Assembly (NCBI RefSeq): GCF_000270305.1
Contig: NC_015737.1
Coordinates: forward strand, 1,240,501-1,304,500
Direction: 5' to 3'
Source of the DNA: Clostridium sp. SY8519
GTDB lineage: Bacteria > Bacillota > Clostridia > Lachnospirales > Lachnospiraceae
DNA length: 64,000 nt
The notes under the pieces are model-generated. The model saw only the letters and a program-made list of their open reading frames with translations. It did not search any database and had not been told where the DNA came from. The position numbers and the translations under genes are program-made. Positions 10,685-20,822 of the stretch are shown one piece after another. Position 1 is the first letter of the stretch. The number at the start of each line of letters is the position of its first letter.

Positions 10685-11752
10685 TCAGTTTTTCAGCAGC
10701 TGTTTCTGCAGGTCGTCGTAGTCGTTTTCCCGCTGTTTGAAGTTGGAAAAGTGGGTGCTTTTGATCTTCGCAGACTCCCTGGGCGCGGCGGCATCCTTTT
10801 TCTGCCGGCGGCTCCGGTACTCCGCATCCGCTTTTTCCACATCCGCCAGTGTGCGCAGCTGCCGGGATTCCCAGTTGGACAGGATACGGTCGGCATATTC
10901 GAAGCTGGGTTCGTGGATGGCCTGAATCGTGCGCCGGCATGCTTCGGCGATCATTTCGCTGCTGAAGTTCATCTGCCGGTTCCAGCGGTTAATATAATCC
11001 ACCTCCGAGGGGATCAGGTTGCGTCCCCGGACACCGAAGGATTTCATTACCGTGCGGTAGGCTTCGGAAGAACGGTCAAAGAGCCGGCGGGCCTGTTCCA
11101 CGGTCTGTATCTGGTTGGCAGCCAGGTCTTCCGCGATTTTTTCCATATAGCGGACACTGGTGTGGCCCTTTGAGACACAGATTTCGATCAGAAACTCGAT
11201 CAGCTCCGCGGAAAAGTGCATCTGATCGTACCAGGAAAAGATAACGTTCAGGTCTGAGGCGCTCAGGCTGCGGCCGATGTAGCGCTCCGCCACAAAAACC
11301 ATTTCCGCCACATCCTCCTGCTCGCAGAAGCGGGACAGTTCTTCCGGGGAATAGACGACCGGTTTCGGAACGGAAGCCTGAATGAAGGCGTTGGTCACAG
11401 AGCCGGAAGTGGTCTGGCCATGGGGCGCCGGCGGGGTCTGTTCCTCGGAATTGAGGGCTTCGCTCCGCAGGCAGATCCCGGAAAGGCTGCCGTCAGCGGT
11501 GTATTCCAGGCGGAGCAGATGGCTGCGCTCCCAGTATTTCAGCGCCCGCATGACATCGCTTTCCGTCAGGTCAAAGTGGTCCGCGATCTGCGGAATGGTG
11601 CAGTCGCAGCCCGGCTGGCTGAGACAGTACAGAAGGTGAAGAAAAATCTTCACATAGTCACCGTTGGCATGCACCATGTAATGGCTGATAAAACTGTTCG
11701 GCACAGAAGTGGAATTGTTCTTCTGTTCGTGATAGACATTGATGATTTCCAT
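10685..11752 (-). CDS. DnaD-domain primosomal protein
   Basis: 355 aa. The N-terminal winged-helix part (DNGDYVKIFLHLLYCL-like start, residues about 25-110) is followed by a linker and one or two DnaD C-terminal helical domains with the YxxxIxxxW pattern (YINRWNRQMNFSSEMIAEAC). DnaD-type proteins remodel DNA and help load the replicative helicase with DnaB/DnaI partners. RBS GGAAAGAGAG precedes the ATG. It shares its transcript with the DnaI-like gene 133 bases downstream. DnaB (Bacillus primosomal sense) relatives share these domains, so the precise paralogue is uncertain. Confidence 0.85.
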   Translation of the reverse strand: MEIINVYHEQKNNSTSVPNSFISHYMVHANGDYVKIFLHLLYCLSQPGCDCTIPQIADHFDLTESDVMRALKYWERSHLLRLEYTADGSLSGICLRSEALNSEEQTPPAPHGQTTSGSVTNAFIQASVPKPVVYSPEELSRFCEQEDVAEMVFVAERYIGRSLSASDLNVIFSWYDQMHFSAELIEFLIEICVSKGHTSVRYMEKIAEDLAANQIQTVEQARRLFDRSSEAYRTVMKSFGVRGRNLIPSEVDYINRWNRQMNFSSEMIAEACRRTIQAIHEPSFEYADRILSNWESRQLRTLADVEKADAEYRSRRQKKDAAAPRESAKIKSTHFSNFKQRENDYDDLQKQLLKN

Positions 11753-11779
11753 AGCAGACTCACTCTCTTTCCGCCTGGT

Positions 11780-11808
11780 ATTATAACACAGGCAATCCGG
11801 ACTGAAAA
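11780..11808 (-). promoter_or_regulatory. Promoter of the dnaD-dnaI unit
   Basis: On the - strand TTTTCA (11808-11803), exactly 17 bases, TATAAT (11785-11780). The -35 is the T-run of the preceding murC terminator, so the two signals overlap. Confidence 0.7.
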
Positions 11809-11841
11809 GGGCGCAAACCCGGTCTGTAAGCGGGTTTGCGC
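11803..11841 (-). terminator. murC intrinsic terminator
   Basis: Read on the - strand, stem GCGCAAACCCG/CGGGTTTGCGC (11841-11831 with 11821-11811) is followed by CCTTTTCAG. It lies about 110 bases after murC; the tract is short. Confidence 0.7.
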
Positions 11842-11949
11842 TTCTGTGGACAATGTGGATAAGGCCCTGAAAACCGCAGAATCAGGCAGAAAAATATCCA
11901 CAGTGCCGGAACAGAAAACAGCTGGGACACTGTGGACAGTGTGGATAAC

Positions 11950-13329
11950 TTATTTTGCCAGCAGGTCTTCGCCGATCTGGCAGACGTTTCCGGCTCCCAT
12001 AGTTATCAACAGGTCATTGTTCATACAATTTTCGGATAAATATTTCTCGATTTCCGCGAAGGAAGGGAAATACAGGCTCTCCGTACCGCGCTTCCGGACT
12101 TCGGCAGCCAGGTCTTCGCTGCGGATGCCCAGGGTGTCGGTCTCCCGGGCGGCATAGACGTCCGCGAGAATGACAAGGTCAGCCATGGTCAGAGCGTCGG
12201 CAAAGTCGTTCCAGAAAGCCTTGGTCCTGGTGTAGGTGTGCGGCTGGAAGACACAGATGATCCGGTTGTGGGGATAGTTCTGCGCAGCCGTCAGGGTAGC
12301 CCGGATCTCAGTGGGATGATGGGCGTAATCATCAATGACAGCAGCGCCCCGGAACTGCCCTTTGTATTCAAAGCGGCGTTCCGTACCGCCGAAAGCGGAC
12401 AGTCCCCGGAGAATGGTGTCAACGGCAATCCCCGCGTAGGAGGTGCAGGCGATGGCTGCCAGTGCGTTCACCACATTATGGGCGCCGGGAACCTTCAGCT
12501 GCAGACGGCCGGCTTCTTCTCCGTAGGCGATGACCGTGAAGGCCGCACAGCCCCGGTCATCATAGGAAATGTCTGCGGCAGTGAAGTCTTCACTGCCGGT
12601 GACGCCGAAGGTGGTCACCGCGCAGGACAGATCCGCGGTGATTTCTTCCGGGTGGGGGATGGCGCTGTTTAGGAACAGGCAGCCTTCCGGATCGGTGTTG
12701 GCCGCAAACAGATGGAAGGAATGGCGGATATCGTCAATATCCTTAAAGAAATCCAGATGGTCCTCTTCAATATTAAGGATGATCGTGTAGGTGGGACGGA
12801 AGTGAAGGAAGCTGTTGGTGTATTCACAGGCTTCGGTCAGGAAAACTTCCGGTCCGCCGACGCGGATATTGCCGCCGATAGCATCCAGAATGCCGCCGAC
12901 GGAAATGGTGGGATCTGTATCGGCAGCCAGCAGGATATGGGAAATCATGGAAGTGGTTGTGGTTTTTCCATGGGTGCCGCTGACACCGATGGATTTTCTG
13001 TAGTTGTCCATGATCTGTCCCAGTAGTTCGGCCCGGGACAGCATGGGGATGCCGGCTTTTTTCGCGGCGGCGTATTCCGGGTTGTCTTCGTGGATGGCTG
13101 CGGTATAGACCACCAGATCAATATCAGGGGTGATATTTTCGGCGCGCTGTCCGATGGCAATGCGGGCGCCGTCTTTTTCCAGATGGTCCGTCAGTTCGGA
13201 GCGGCGGCTGTCCGATCCGCTGATGGTAAAATGTTCCTTTAAAAGAATCTCCGCGAGGCCGCTCATGCTGATGCCTCCGATTCCGATAAAATGAATGTGA
13301 ACGGGGTGCTGATAACTGATTTTATACAT
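11950..13329 (-). CDS. murC: UDP-N-acetylmuramate--L-alanine ligase
   Basis: 459 aa from the ATG at 13329, which has GGAGA five bases upstream; the ATG at 13341 is an alternative with no clear site. Adds L-Ala to UDP-MurNAc in the cytoplasm, the first amino acid step of peptidoglycan. The N-terminal UDP-binding glycine loop is HFIGIGGISMSGLAE. The ATP loop GVSGTHGKTTTTSM and the central EACEYTNSFLHF and NIEEDHLDFF blocks are clear Mur ligase motifs. The C-terminal domain has FQPHTYTRTKAF. It stands alone on the - strand, divergent from glgC. Confidence 0.95.
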   Translation of the reverse strand: MYKISYQHPVHIHFIGIGGISMSGLAEILLKEHFTISGSDSRRSELTDHLEKDGARIAIGQRAENITPDIDLVVYTAAIHEDNPEYAAAKKAGIPMLSRAELLGQIMDNYRKSIGVSGTHGKTTTTSMISHILLAADTDPTISVGGILDAIGGNIRVGGPEVFLTEACEYTNSFLHFRPTYTIILNIEEDHLDFFKDIDDIRHSFHLFAANTDPEGCLFLNSAIPHPEEITADLSCAVTTFGVTGSEDFTAADISYDDRGCAAFTVIAYGEEAGRLQLKVPGAHNVVNALAAIACTSYAGIAVDTILRGLSAFGGTERRFEYKGQFRGAAVIDDYAHHPTEIRATLTAAQNYPHNRIICVFQPHTYTRTKAFWNDFADALTMADLVILADVYAARETDTLGIRSEDLAAEVRKRGTESLYFPSFAEIEKYLSENCMNNDLLITMGAGNVCQIGEDLLAK

Positions 13330-13641
13330 TTTGTTCTCCATAGGGCCCGAAAGGGCAGATGCTTTCTATTAATTAAGTCATTTGACGTGTTTACCGGATT
13401 TCCAAGGATTAAGTATATCAAATCCTGTTTATTTGTAAAGCGTACAGAACCGGGTGTATTTTCAGAAAAAAGTTTAATTTCAGGATGGAAAGCATTGTGT
13501 GAAGTATTATGCGTATGATATAGTATATATGTATCATCAGCAGCAGGATTTCTGCTCCTTTTTCGTCATTTTAGACAAATGACAGAAGCGGAAATTAGTC
13601 GGTTTTTCATTAGCAAAATATTTGAGACTGGGGTGAAGAAA
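13330..13641. other. Divergent murC/glgC intergenic region
   Basis: About 310 bases with no credible gene. Toward glgC there is TTGTGT (13495-13500), 18 bases, TATAGT (13519-13524). Next comes a small hairpin AGCAG/CTGCT followed by CCTTTTT (13542-13563), then an inverted repeat GTCATTT/AAATGAC (13565-13583). The hairpin plus T-run could act as an attenuator in the glgC leader. No clear murC promoter was found. Confidence 0.45.
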
Positions 13642-14916
13642 ATGATTCACAAAGAGATGATAGCAATGCTGCTCGCCGGAGGACAGGGCAGCCGTCTGGG
13701 GGTTCTGACATCGCGGGTGGCGAAGCCGGCGGTGGCATTTGGCGGAAAGTACCGCATCATTGATTTCCCACTGAGCAACTGCATCAATTCCGGCGTTGAC
13801 ACCGTCGGTGTGCTGACACAGTATCAGCCGCTGCAGCTGAACGCCCATATCGGAATCGGCATTCCGTGGGACCTGGACCGGGCCAACGGAGGAGTCACCA
13901 TACTCCCGCCGTATGAGAAGAGCGGGGGCAGCGAGTGGTACAGCGGCACAGCCAATGCGATTTACCAGAATATCCGCTATATTGACAATTATAATCCGGA
14001 ATATGTGCTGATTCTGTCCGGGGATCATATTTATAAAATGGATTATGAGGTGATGCTGGATTTCCACAAGCAGAACAACGCGGACGTCAGCATTGCCGTG
14101 ATGCCGGTTCCTATGGAAGAGGCCAGCCGCTTCGGCATCGTCGTGGCGGACGAGACACACAGAATCAATGAATTTCAGGAAAAGCCCCCGGAGCCCAAGA
14201 GCAACCTGGCATCCATGGGTATCTATATCTTTACTTGGAAGGTGCTGCGGGAAGCGCTGCTTGCCAATAAAGACGTGGAAAACTGCGACTTCGGCATGCA
14301 TGTGATTCCGTACTGTTTCGACCGGGGAGACCGGATTTTTGCCTATGAGTACAACGGCTACTGGAAAGATGTGGGTACACTGAAGTCCTACTGGGAAGCC
14401 AATATGGAGCTGATTGAGCTGATCCCGGAGTTTAATCTGTATGAAGATTACTGGAAGATTTATACCCAGAGCGACGTGATCGCGCCCCAGTATATTTCTC
14501 CGGAGGCCGATATCCAACGGGCCATTGTGGGAGACGGATGCGAGATTGCAGGCACTGTCTGCGGCTCTGTGATCGGATCCGGTGTGCGGATCGGCAGGGG
14601 GGCGGTAATCCGGGATTCCATCATTATGCAGGATGTGATCATCGGAGATAACGTCCGCATCGAAAAGGGAATCATCGCCGAGGGTACCGTCATTGGAGAG
14701 AACGCGCAGCTGGGCATCGGCGAGGAAGTGCCGAATAAATTAAACGAAAAAATATACAATTTCGGTCTGGTGACCGTGGGTGAGCATACCATTATTCCGC
14801 CGGATGTACAGATCGGAAAGAATACTGCCGTCTATGGCGCGACAACCAAAGGGGACTATCCGGACGGAGTCCTCGCATCAGGGGAATACATCGTGAAGGC
14901 AGGTGGAAGAGAATGA
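13642..14916 (+). CDS. glgC: Glucose-1-phosphate adenylyltransferase, catalytic subunit
   Basis: 424 aa from the ATG at 13642, which has GGGGTGA upstream; an earlier in-frame ATG adds 21 unconserved residues. Makes ADP-glucose for glycogen. The nucleotidyltransferase loop is complete ([21 protein letters not shown]), with the [15 protein letters not shown] block and the metal/sugar motif [12 protein letters not shown] left-handed beta-helix (hexapeptide repeats, about residues 290-400) forms the C-terminus. It overlaps glgD by four bases, so the two subunits are translated together; GlgC/GlgD heteromers are known in Firmicutes. Confidence 0.95.
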   Translation: MIHKEMIAMLLAGGQGSRLGVLTSRVAKPAVAFGGKYRIIDFPLSNCINSGVDTVGVLTQYQPLQLNAHIGIGIPWDLDRANGGVTILPPYEKSGGSEWYSGTANAIYQNIRYIDNYNPEYVLILSGDHIYKMDYEVMLDFHKQNNADVSIAVMPVPMEEASRFGIVVADETHRINEFQEKPPEPKSNLASMGIYIFTWKVLREALLANKDVENCDFGMHVIPYCFDRGDRIFAYEYNGYWKDVGTLKSYWEANMELIELIPEFNLYEDYWKIYTQSDVIAPQYISPEADIQRAIVGDGCEIAGTVCGSVIGSGVRIGRGAVIRDSIIMQDVIIGDNVRIEKGIIAEGTVIGENAQLGIGEEVPNKLNEKIYNFGLVTVGEHTIIPPDVQIGKNTAVYGATTKGDYPDGVLASGEYIVKAGGRE

Positions 14917-16031
14917 AAGCAATAGGAATTATTTTAGCCGGAGGAAACAATTTCCGCATGCGGGAACTGTCCGCAAAGCGCGCCATTGCGGCGATGCCTG
15001 TGGGAGGCAGCTACCGCTGCGTGGATTTCGCGCTGAGCAACATGACGAATTCCCACATCCAGAGAGTGGCTGTGCTGACACAGTACAATGCCCGGTCTCT
15101 GAATGAGCATCTGAGTTCTTCCAAATGGTGGAATTTCGGACGGAAACAGGGCGGTCTGTATGTATTTACGCCTACCATCACCAGGGAGAACAGCCTCTGG
15201 TATCAGGGCACGGCGGACGCGATCGCGCAGAATATCGATTTCCTGAAAAACAGTCATGAGCCGTATGTGGTAATCACCGGCGGAGACTGCGTATACAAGA
15301 TGGATTACAACAAAGTCCTGAATTACCATATTGACAAGCATGCCGATATTACGGTGGTCTGCAAGACGCTGCCGGAAGGTTCGGATGTCAGCCGGTTTGG
15401 TGTCGTGAAGATGGATGAGGACGCCCGGATCGTTGATTTTGAAGAAAAACCGATGATGACGGATTCTCATACGATTTCCACCGGAATCTATGTCATCCGC
15501 AGACGTCTGCTGATTTCTCTGCTGGAACGCTGCATGGAAGAGAACCGGTATGATTTTGTCAGCGATATCCTGATCCGCTACAAAAGCATCAAGAAGATCT
15601 ACGGATATAAGATGGAAGACTACTGGAGCAATATCGCTTCTGTGGATTCTTATTATCAGACAAATATGGATTTCCTGAAACCGGAGATCCGTCAGTACTT
15701 CCTGCGCCAGGATCCCATGATCTATTCCAAGGTATACGATCTGGCACCGGCAAAATATAACGAAGGCGCCGCAGTGCGCAATTCGCTGATTGCCAGCGGA
15801 TGCATCATCAATGGCAGCGTGGAGAATTCCGTGATCTACAAGCGCGTGTTTATCGGCAAGAACTGTGTGATCAAGAATTCCATCGTATTGAATGATGTAT
15901 ATATCGGAGACAACACACACATAGAGAACTGCATCGTGGAGAGCCGGGATACCATACGGGCCAATTCTTATCTTTGCGGGGAAGATCAGATTAAAATCGT
16001 AATGGAACACAACGAAAGATATGTAATGTAG
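14913..16031 (+). CDS. glgD: Glucose-1-phosphate adenylyltransferase, regulatory subunit
   Basis: 372 aa, paralogous to the preceding gene but shorter. The catalytic loop is degraded ([20 protein letters not shown] instead of GGxGxRLxxLTxxxxKP), as expected for GlgD, which lacks activity alone and modulates GlgC. Beta-helix repeats at the C-terminus ([19 protein letters not shown]...) support hetero-oligomerisation. RBS AGGTGGAAG sits at the end of glgC; start/stop overlap ATGA. Confidence 0.93.
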   Translation: MKAIGIILAGGNNFRMRELSAKRAIAAMPVGGSYRCVDFALSNMTNSHIQRVAVLTQYNARSLNEHLSSSKWWNFGRKQGGLYVFTPTITRENSLWYQGTADAIAQNIDFLKNSHEPYVVITGGDCVYKMDYNKVLNYHIDKHADITVVCKTLPEGSDVSRFGVVKMDEDARIVDFEEKPMMTDSHTISTGIYVIRRRLLISLLERCMEENRYDFVSDILIRYKSIKKIYGYKMEDYWSNIASVDSYYQTNMDFLKPEIRQYFLRQDPMIYSKVYDLAPAKYNEGAAVRNSLIASGCIINGSVENSVIYKRVFIGKNCVIKNSIVLNDVYIGDNTHIENCIVESRDTIRANSYLCGEDQIKIVMEHNERYVM

Positions 16032-16073
16032 GTGTAACTGCCGCAGGCGAATCATTTGGAGAGTGGGGGAAAA

Positions 16074-16346
16074 ATGAATATCACAGACATTAGAATTCGT
16101 AAAATCGACAAAGAAGGCAAAATGAAAGCAGTCGTTTCGATTACCATTGATGACGTGTTTGTCGTGCACGACATCAAGGTAATTGAAGGCGAAAAAGGGC
16201 TTTTTATCGCGATGCCCAGCCGGAGGAACGCCGAAGGCGAATATCGCGACGTAGCGCATCCGATCAATTCTGAGACAAGAAAGTACATCCAGGATCTGGT
16301 TATGGACAAATATGAGGAAATGCTGACAGCGGGAGCAGGCGCATAA
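16074..16346 (+). CDS. spoVG: SpoVG family regulator
   Basis: 90 aa, beginning [11 protein letters not shown], with the central block [11 protein letters not shown] followed by YRDVAHPIN, diagnostic of SpoVG. It is a small site-specific DNA/RNA-binding protein that affects septation at sporulation and, in non-sporulating species, capsule or virulence genes. The start at 16074 follows GTGGGGGA; an upstream in-frame TTG has no support. The gene ends in a clear terminator. Confidence 0.95.
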   Translation: MNITDIRIRKIDKEGKMKAVVSITIDDVFVVHDIKVIEGEKGLFIAMPSRRNAEGEYRDVAHPINSETRKYIQDLVMDKYEEMLTAGAGA

Positions 16347-16421
16347 CAGATCTGCAGACTGGTGGGAACCGGCATTTCCGGGAAACCGTCTTTCACTTGT
16401 GTTTCACTATATTATTTCCAG

Positions 16422-16456
16422 AAGACAGCCGTTTTTGAGACCGGCTGTCTTTCTTT
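16422..16456 (+). terminator. spoVG intrinsic terminator
   Basis: Stem AAGACAGCCG (16422-16431) with CGGCTGTCTT (16442-16451), then TCTTTCTG. The remaining bases up to pth contain no recognised gene. Confidence 0.75.
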
Positions 16457-16629
16457 CTGCTGTCTTTCTCTGTGATACTTGACACAGCCGGCGGTTTCGG
16501 TGTAAATTTTACAGAATCATGAGCGTGAGGAGACGGCTGTCTTTTCGCGCCTGAAGCTGTGTCCGCAGGTTCTGCGGACCGAAGAAGAAAAAGAGCCTGT
16601 TTGGCAGACGAAAGCAAGGGAGCGAGCAT

Positions 16630-17250
16630 ATGTATCTGATTGCGGGACTGGGCAATCCTACTGCACAATATGAGAAAACGAGACACAATATAGGCTTTGA
16701 TGCCGTCGATGTGCTGGCGCGCAAATGCGGCATTACGATGAACCGCCGGCAGTGCCAGGCGCTCACCGGCACCGGCTACTGCGAAGGACAGAAAGTCCTG
16801 CTGGCGAAACCGCTGACCTATATGAACTTAAGCGGGCACAGCATCCGGGACCTGATGCGCTACTACCGGCTGGACCCGGAGCAGGACCTGATTGTGCTGT
16901 ATGATGATATCAGTCTGGATCCCGGCAGCATCCGGGTCCGCAAAAAGGGAAGCGCCGGCGGACACAACGGAATCAAAGATATTATTGCCATGACGGGAAC
17001 CAGCGATTTTTCCCGGGTCAGAATCGGCGTGGGAGCCAAGCCCAGGGACTGGGACCTGGCGGACTATGTCCTGGGCAGAATGCAGGGAGAAGACAGGAAA
17101 CAGGCAGATCAGGCGCTGGAAGAGGCCGCCCAGGCGGTGGGCCTGATGATTACCGGGCGGACCGATGAGGCGATGAACCGGTTTAACCGGAAAAAGAAGC
17201 CTGCCCCGAAAGAAACGGAATCGGCAGATAAAGAGAGCAGATCATCATGA
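16630..17250 (+). CDS. pth: Peptidyl-tRNA hydrolase
   Basis: 206 aa. Releases tRNA from stalled peptidyl-tRNA in the cytosol. Catalytic elements are present: GLGNPTAQYEKTRHNIGF with the active His, TYMNLSGHS, and LYDDISLDPGSIRVR followed by GSAGGHNGIK. The C-terminus is extended by a Lys/Glu-rich tail (about residues 185-206). Its TGA overlaps the mfd ATG (ATGA), the same pth-mfd order as in Bacillus. Confidence 0.96.
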   Translation: MYLIAGLGNPTAQYEKTRHNIGFDAVDVLARKCGITMNRRQCQALTGTGYCEGQKVLLAKPLTYMNLSGHSIRDLMRYYRLDPEQDLIVLYDDISLDPGSIRVRKKGSAGGHNGIKDIIAMTGTSDFSRVRIGVGAKPRDWDLADYVLGRMQGEDRKQADQALEEAAQAVGLMITGRTDEAMNRFNRKKKPAPKETESADKESRSS

Positions 17251-20200
17251 AGACATTTACGGAACCACTGACACACCTGCAGGTGTATGAGGAGATTACA
17301 GACCGATATAAAACCGCAAAGAAACCGCTGGCCATATCCGGGTGCACGGATCCCCAGAAGTGCCATTTCATGTACGGCATCGGCGGGGATGCCGTCAGAA
17401 AACTGATCATCACAAGCACGGAGCAGCGTGCCCGGCAGATCGCGGAAGCCTACGGATTCTATTCGGATACGGACGCAGTGTATTTTCCGGCCAAGGATCT
17501 GCTGTTTTACCAGTCGGATATCCGGGGAAACGCGCTGACCAAGGAGCGGATGGCCGCCTATGAGGCTTTGCTGACGTCGGACCATGGAGTCATCGTGACC
17601 ACATTTGATGCCCTGCTGGGCAAAATCACCGCGCCCCGGATTATGCGGGATGCGGTGCTGCGCCTGGAAGAAGGCGGAATCGCGGAACTGGCGGCTGTGC
17701 GGATCCGGCTGACGCAGATGGGGTATGAAAGCTGCTATCAGGTGGAACAGCCGGGGCAGTTCGCGGTCCGGGGCGGAATCCTGGATATTTTCCCGCTGAC
17801 CGCGGAGCAGCCGGTGCGTATTGAATTCTGGGATGATGAATTGGATACCATACGGAATTTTCAGGTGGATACGCAGCGGTCCTATGAGGAACGGCTGCCC
17901 CGGGTGACTGTTTTTCCGGCCGGAGAAGTGATTCTGCCGGATCGGATCCGCAAAGCAGGCACAGAGGCGATTCGCAGAGACGGGGAACAGGGGGTCCGCC
18001 GGCTCCGGGAGGAAAGAAAAACAGAAGAGGCCTTTCATCTGAAAGAACTGACGGAACTGACGGTGACACAGCTGCAGGATCTGGACAACCCGGACAGCGC
18101 GGAAAGCATGCTTCCCTATTTTGAAGACGCAGGCTTTGAAACGGCGGGACTGCTGGATTTTTTTGCGGATGGGGACAGCCGGATCTTTGTGGATGAACCG
18201 GCCCGGTGTCTGGAGGCCGCCCGGCAGGTGGAGCAGGAGTTCTTCACCGGCATGCAGGCCCGGCTGGAGCAGGGGCTGGTGCTGCCGGGACAGATGCGTC
18301 TGCTGCAGAGCGTGGAGGAAACCGTCCGGCAGCTGAGAGAGAAAAAACCGCTGCTTCTGACTGTGATTGACGGGCATACGCCGGGGCTGGAGCCGGAGGC
18401 GGTATTTCATGTGCCGGTAAAGCCGGTGAACTCCTACAACAGCAATTTTGAACTGCTGGTCAGCGACCTGAAGCGTTACGCAAAGGAAAAATACAGCGTG
18501 GTATTCCTGTGCGCCTCTTCCACCAGGGGAAGGCATATGGCAGGGGAACTGCTGGACCGCGGCCTGACGGCCTTTTATACAGAGGACCGGGACCGGGTTG
18601 TGCAAAACGGCGAAATCCTGGTGACCCGGGGCAGCCTCACAGGAGGCTATGAGTATCCGGACATTCGGTTTGTGCTGCTGACGGAGCGGGATATCTTCGG
18701 CGCCCGCCGGAAGAAGCGCCGCCACAGAAAAATCTATGACGGACAGAATATCCAGAGTTTTTCCGAACTGCATCCCGGAGATTATGTGGTGCATGTCAAC
18801 CATGGCCTGGGTCTTTACCGGGGAATTGAAAAAGTAGAAGTCGATCATACCATCAAGGATTATATGAAGATTGAATATGCCGACGGGGGCTTTCTGTACG
18901 TGGCGGCATCGCAGATGGATATGATTCAGAAATACGCCGGCGCGGACGCCCGGCGGCCGAAACTGAACCGCCTGGGCAGCACGGAGTGGCACAGAACCAG
19001 AAGCCGGGTACAGAAGGCGGTGGAAGAAGTTGCCGAAGAACTGGTGGAACTGTATGCCGTCCGGCAGGAAAAGAACGGTTACTGCTATCCGGAGGATACG
19101 ATCTGGCAGCGGGAATTTGAAGAACAGTTTCCTTATGAAGAGACGGAGGATCAGCTGACGGCCATCGCAGAAACCAAGGCAGATATGGAAAGCAGCAAGA
19201 TTATGGACCGTCTGATCTGCGGGGACGTGGGATTCGGCAAGACGGAAGTGGCGATCCGGGCCGCGTTCAAGGCGGTGCAGGAGGAAAAACAGGTGGTGGT
19301 GCTGGTGCCGACGACGATTCTGGCCCAGCAGCACTACAATACCTTCCTGCAGCGGATGAAGGACTATCCGGTGACCATCGGCATGCTGAGCAGATTCCGC
19401 ACACCGGCGCAGATCCGGGAGACCATTGCGGGCCTGAAAAAAGGGACGGTGGACATCGTCGTGGGAACCCACCGGGTACTGTCTAAAGATGTGGAGTTTA
19501 AAGACCTGGGGCTCCTGGTGATCGATGAAGAGCAGCGGTTTGGCGTAACGCACAAAGAGCGGATCAAACAGCTGAAAAAGAATGTGGATGTACTGACCCT
19601 GTCCGCCACGCCGATTCCGCGGACGCTTCACATGAGCCTGGCCGGGATCCGGGATATGAGCGTGCTCACGGAGCCGCCCCAGGACCGCTGCCCGGTGCAG
19701 ACCTATATTATGGAGTATAATGAGGAAATGATCCGGGAGGCGGTCAACCGGGAGCTGGCCAGGGACGGACAGGTTTATTATGTATACAACCGTGTCAAGG
19801 ACATTGCGGAGATGGCGGCCAGAATTCAGCAGCTGGTGCCGGACGCGGAAGTGGAGTACGCCCACGGGCAGATGCCGGAACGAAAACTGGAAGAGATCAT
19901 GTATCAGTATATCAATCATGAGATTGACGTGCTGGTGTCCACCACGATCATTGAGACCGGCCTGGATATCGCCAACGTAAACACCATGATTATCCATGAC
20001 GCGGATACCATGGGACTGTCCCAGCTGTATCAGCTGCGGGGCAGGATCGGCCGCTCCAACCGGACCGCCTATGCTTTTCTGATGTACCGCCGCAACAAGA
20101 TCCTCCGGGAGACAGCGGAAAAACGGCTGTCGGCCATCCGGGATTTCTCGGAACTGGGCAGCGGTTTCCGGATCGCCATGAAAGACCTGGAAATCCGGGG

Positions 20201-20822
20201 AGCCGGCAATGTGCTGGGAGAGGCCCAGTCCGGCCATATGGAGGCGGTGGGCTACGACCTGTACTGCAAGATGCTGAACGAGGCCGTGCGGGAGATCAAA
20301 GGCGAGCAGCCCCGGGAGAAGTTTGAGACATCCATTGACATTGACCTGGATGCCTACATTCCGCCTTCCTATATCCCGGATGAAGTGCAGAAACTGGAGA
20401 TTTACCGCAGGATTTCCATGCTGACCGGTGAGGAAGACAGAGACGAGATGCTGGACGAACTGATCGACCGGTTCGGCGATCCGCCCCGGGTGGTGCAGGA
20501 TCTGCTGACCATCGCGCAGCTCAGGGTGGAGGCGCACAGCTGTTATTTCACGGAAATCGCAGAGAAAGGCAGCGAAATCCGGTTTGTCTTTTATGAAAAG
20601 GCGGCGATTGATCCGGCGAAATTCCAGACCTTTGTGGATTCCCACAGGCATCATTTTACGTTTCAGGCCGGAGGGACACCGAGTTTTCACTATCACAAGC
20701 AGAAGAACAGTCCGGATTCCGTGACGCTGATCCGCCAGTTTCTGGCAGACTGCAGAGCGGGGCTCCTGCTGCAGGAACTGACGGCGGCATCTGCCGGCGC
20801 AGATAAAGGAAAGAAGAAATGA
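17247..20822 (+). CDS. mfd: Transcription-repair coupling factor
   Basis: 1191 aa, full length. Displaces RNA polymerase stalled at DNA lesions and recruits UvrA. In order it has a UvrB-like N-terminal module, the RNA-polymerase-interacting CarD-like domain (HPGDYVVHVNHGLGLYRG, near residue 510), the helicase motor and a C-terminal regulatory domain. The motor shows motif I GDVGFGKTEVAI near 656, DEEQ in VIDEEQRFGV and SATPIPRTLHMS; the RecG-like translocation part follows (QLRGRIGRSNR). Both ends overlap neighbours by four bases (pth, shikimate-kinase-like), so the three are co-translated. Confidence 0.97.
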   Translation: MKTFTEPLTHLQVYEEITDRYKTAKKPLAISGCTDPQKCHFMYGIGGDAVRKLIITSTEQRARQIAEAYGFYSDTDAVYFPAKDLLFYQSDIRGNALTKERMAAYEALLTSDHGVIVTTFDALLGKITAPRIMRDAVLRLEEGGIAELAAVRIRLTQMGYESCYQVEQPGQFAVRGGILDIFPLTAEQPVRIEFWDDELDTIRNFQVDTQRSYEERLPRVTVFPAGEVILPDRIRKAGTEAIRRDGEQGVRRLREERKTEEAFHLKELTELTVTQLQDLDNPDSAESMLPYFEDAGFETAGLLDFFADGDSRIFVDEPARCLEAARQVEQEFFTGMQARLEQGLVLPGQMRLLQSVEETVRQLREKKPLLLTVIDGHTPGLEPEAVFHVPVKPVNSYNSNFELLVSDLKRYAKEKYSVVFLCASSTRGRHMAGELLDRGLTAFYTEDRDRVVQNGEILVTRGSLTGGYEYPDIRFVLLTERDIFGARRKKRRHRKIYDGQNIQSFSELHPGDYVVHVNHGLGLYRGIEKVEVDHTIKDYMKIEYADGGFLYVAASQMDMIQKYAGADARRPKLNRLGSTEWHRTRSRVQKAVEEVAEELVELYAVRQEKNGYCYPEDTIWQREFEEQFPYEETEDQLTAIAETKADMESSKIMDRLICGDVGFGKTEVAIRAAFKAVQEEKQVVVLVPTTILAQQHYNTFLQRMKDYPVTIGMLSRFRTPAQIRETIAGLKKGTVDIVVGTHRVLSKDVEFKDLGLLVIDEEQRFGVTHKERIKQLKKNVDVLTLSATPIPRTLHMSLAGIRDMSVLTEPPQDRCPVQTYIMEYNEEMIREAVNRELARDGQVYYVYNRVKDIAEMAARIQQLVPDAEVEYAHGQMPERKLEEIMYQYINHEIDVLVSTTIIETGLDIANVNTMIIHDADTMGLSQLYQLRGRIGRSNRTAYAFLMYRRNKILRETAEKRLSAIRDFSELGSGFRIAMKDLEIRGAGNVLGEAQSGHMEAVGYDLYCKMLNEAVREIKGEQPREKFETSIDIDLDAYIPPSYIPDEVQKLEIYRRISMLTGEEDRDEMLDELIDRFGDPPRVVQDLLTIAQLRVEAHSCYFTEIAEKGSEIRFVFYEKAAIDPAKFQTFVDSHRHHFTFQAGGTPSFHYHKQKNSPDSVTLIRQFLADCRAGLLLQELTAASAGADKGKKK

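Noticed and set aside
17109..20696. A 1195-codon open frame on the - strand opposite mfd
   Set aside because: It mirrors mfd exactly, is rich in His, Arg and Phe as expected of an antisense frame, has no ribosome site and no recognisable domain.
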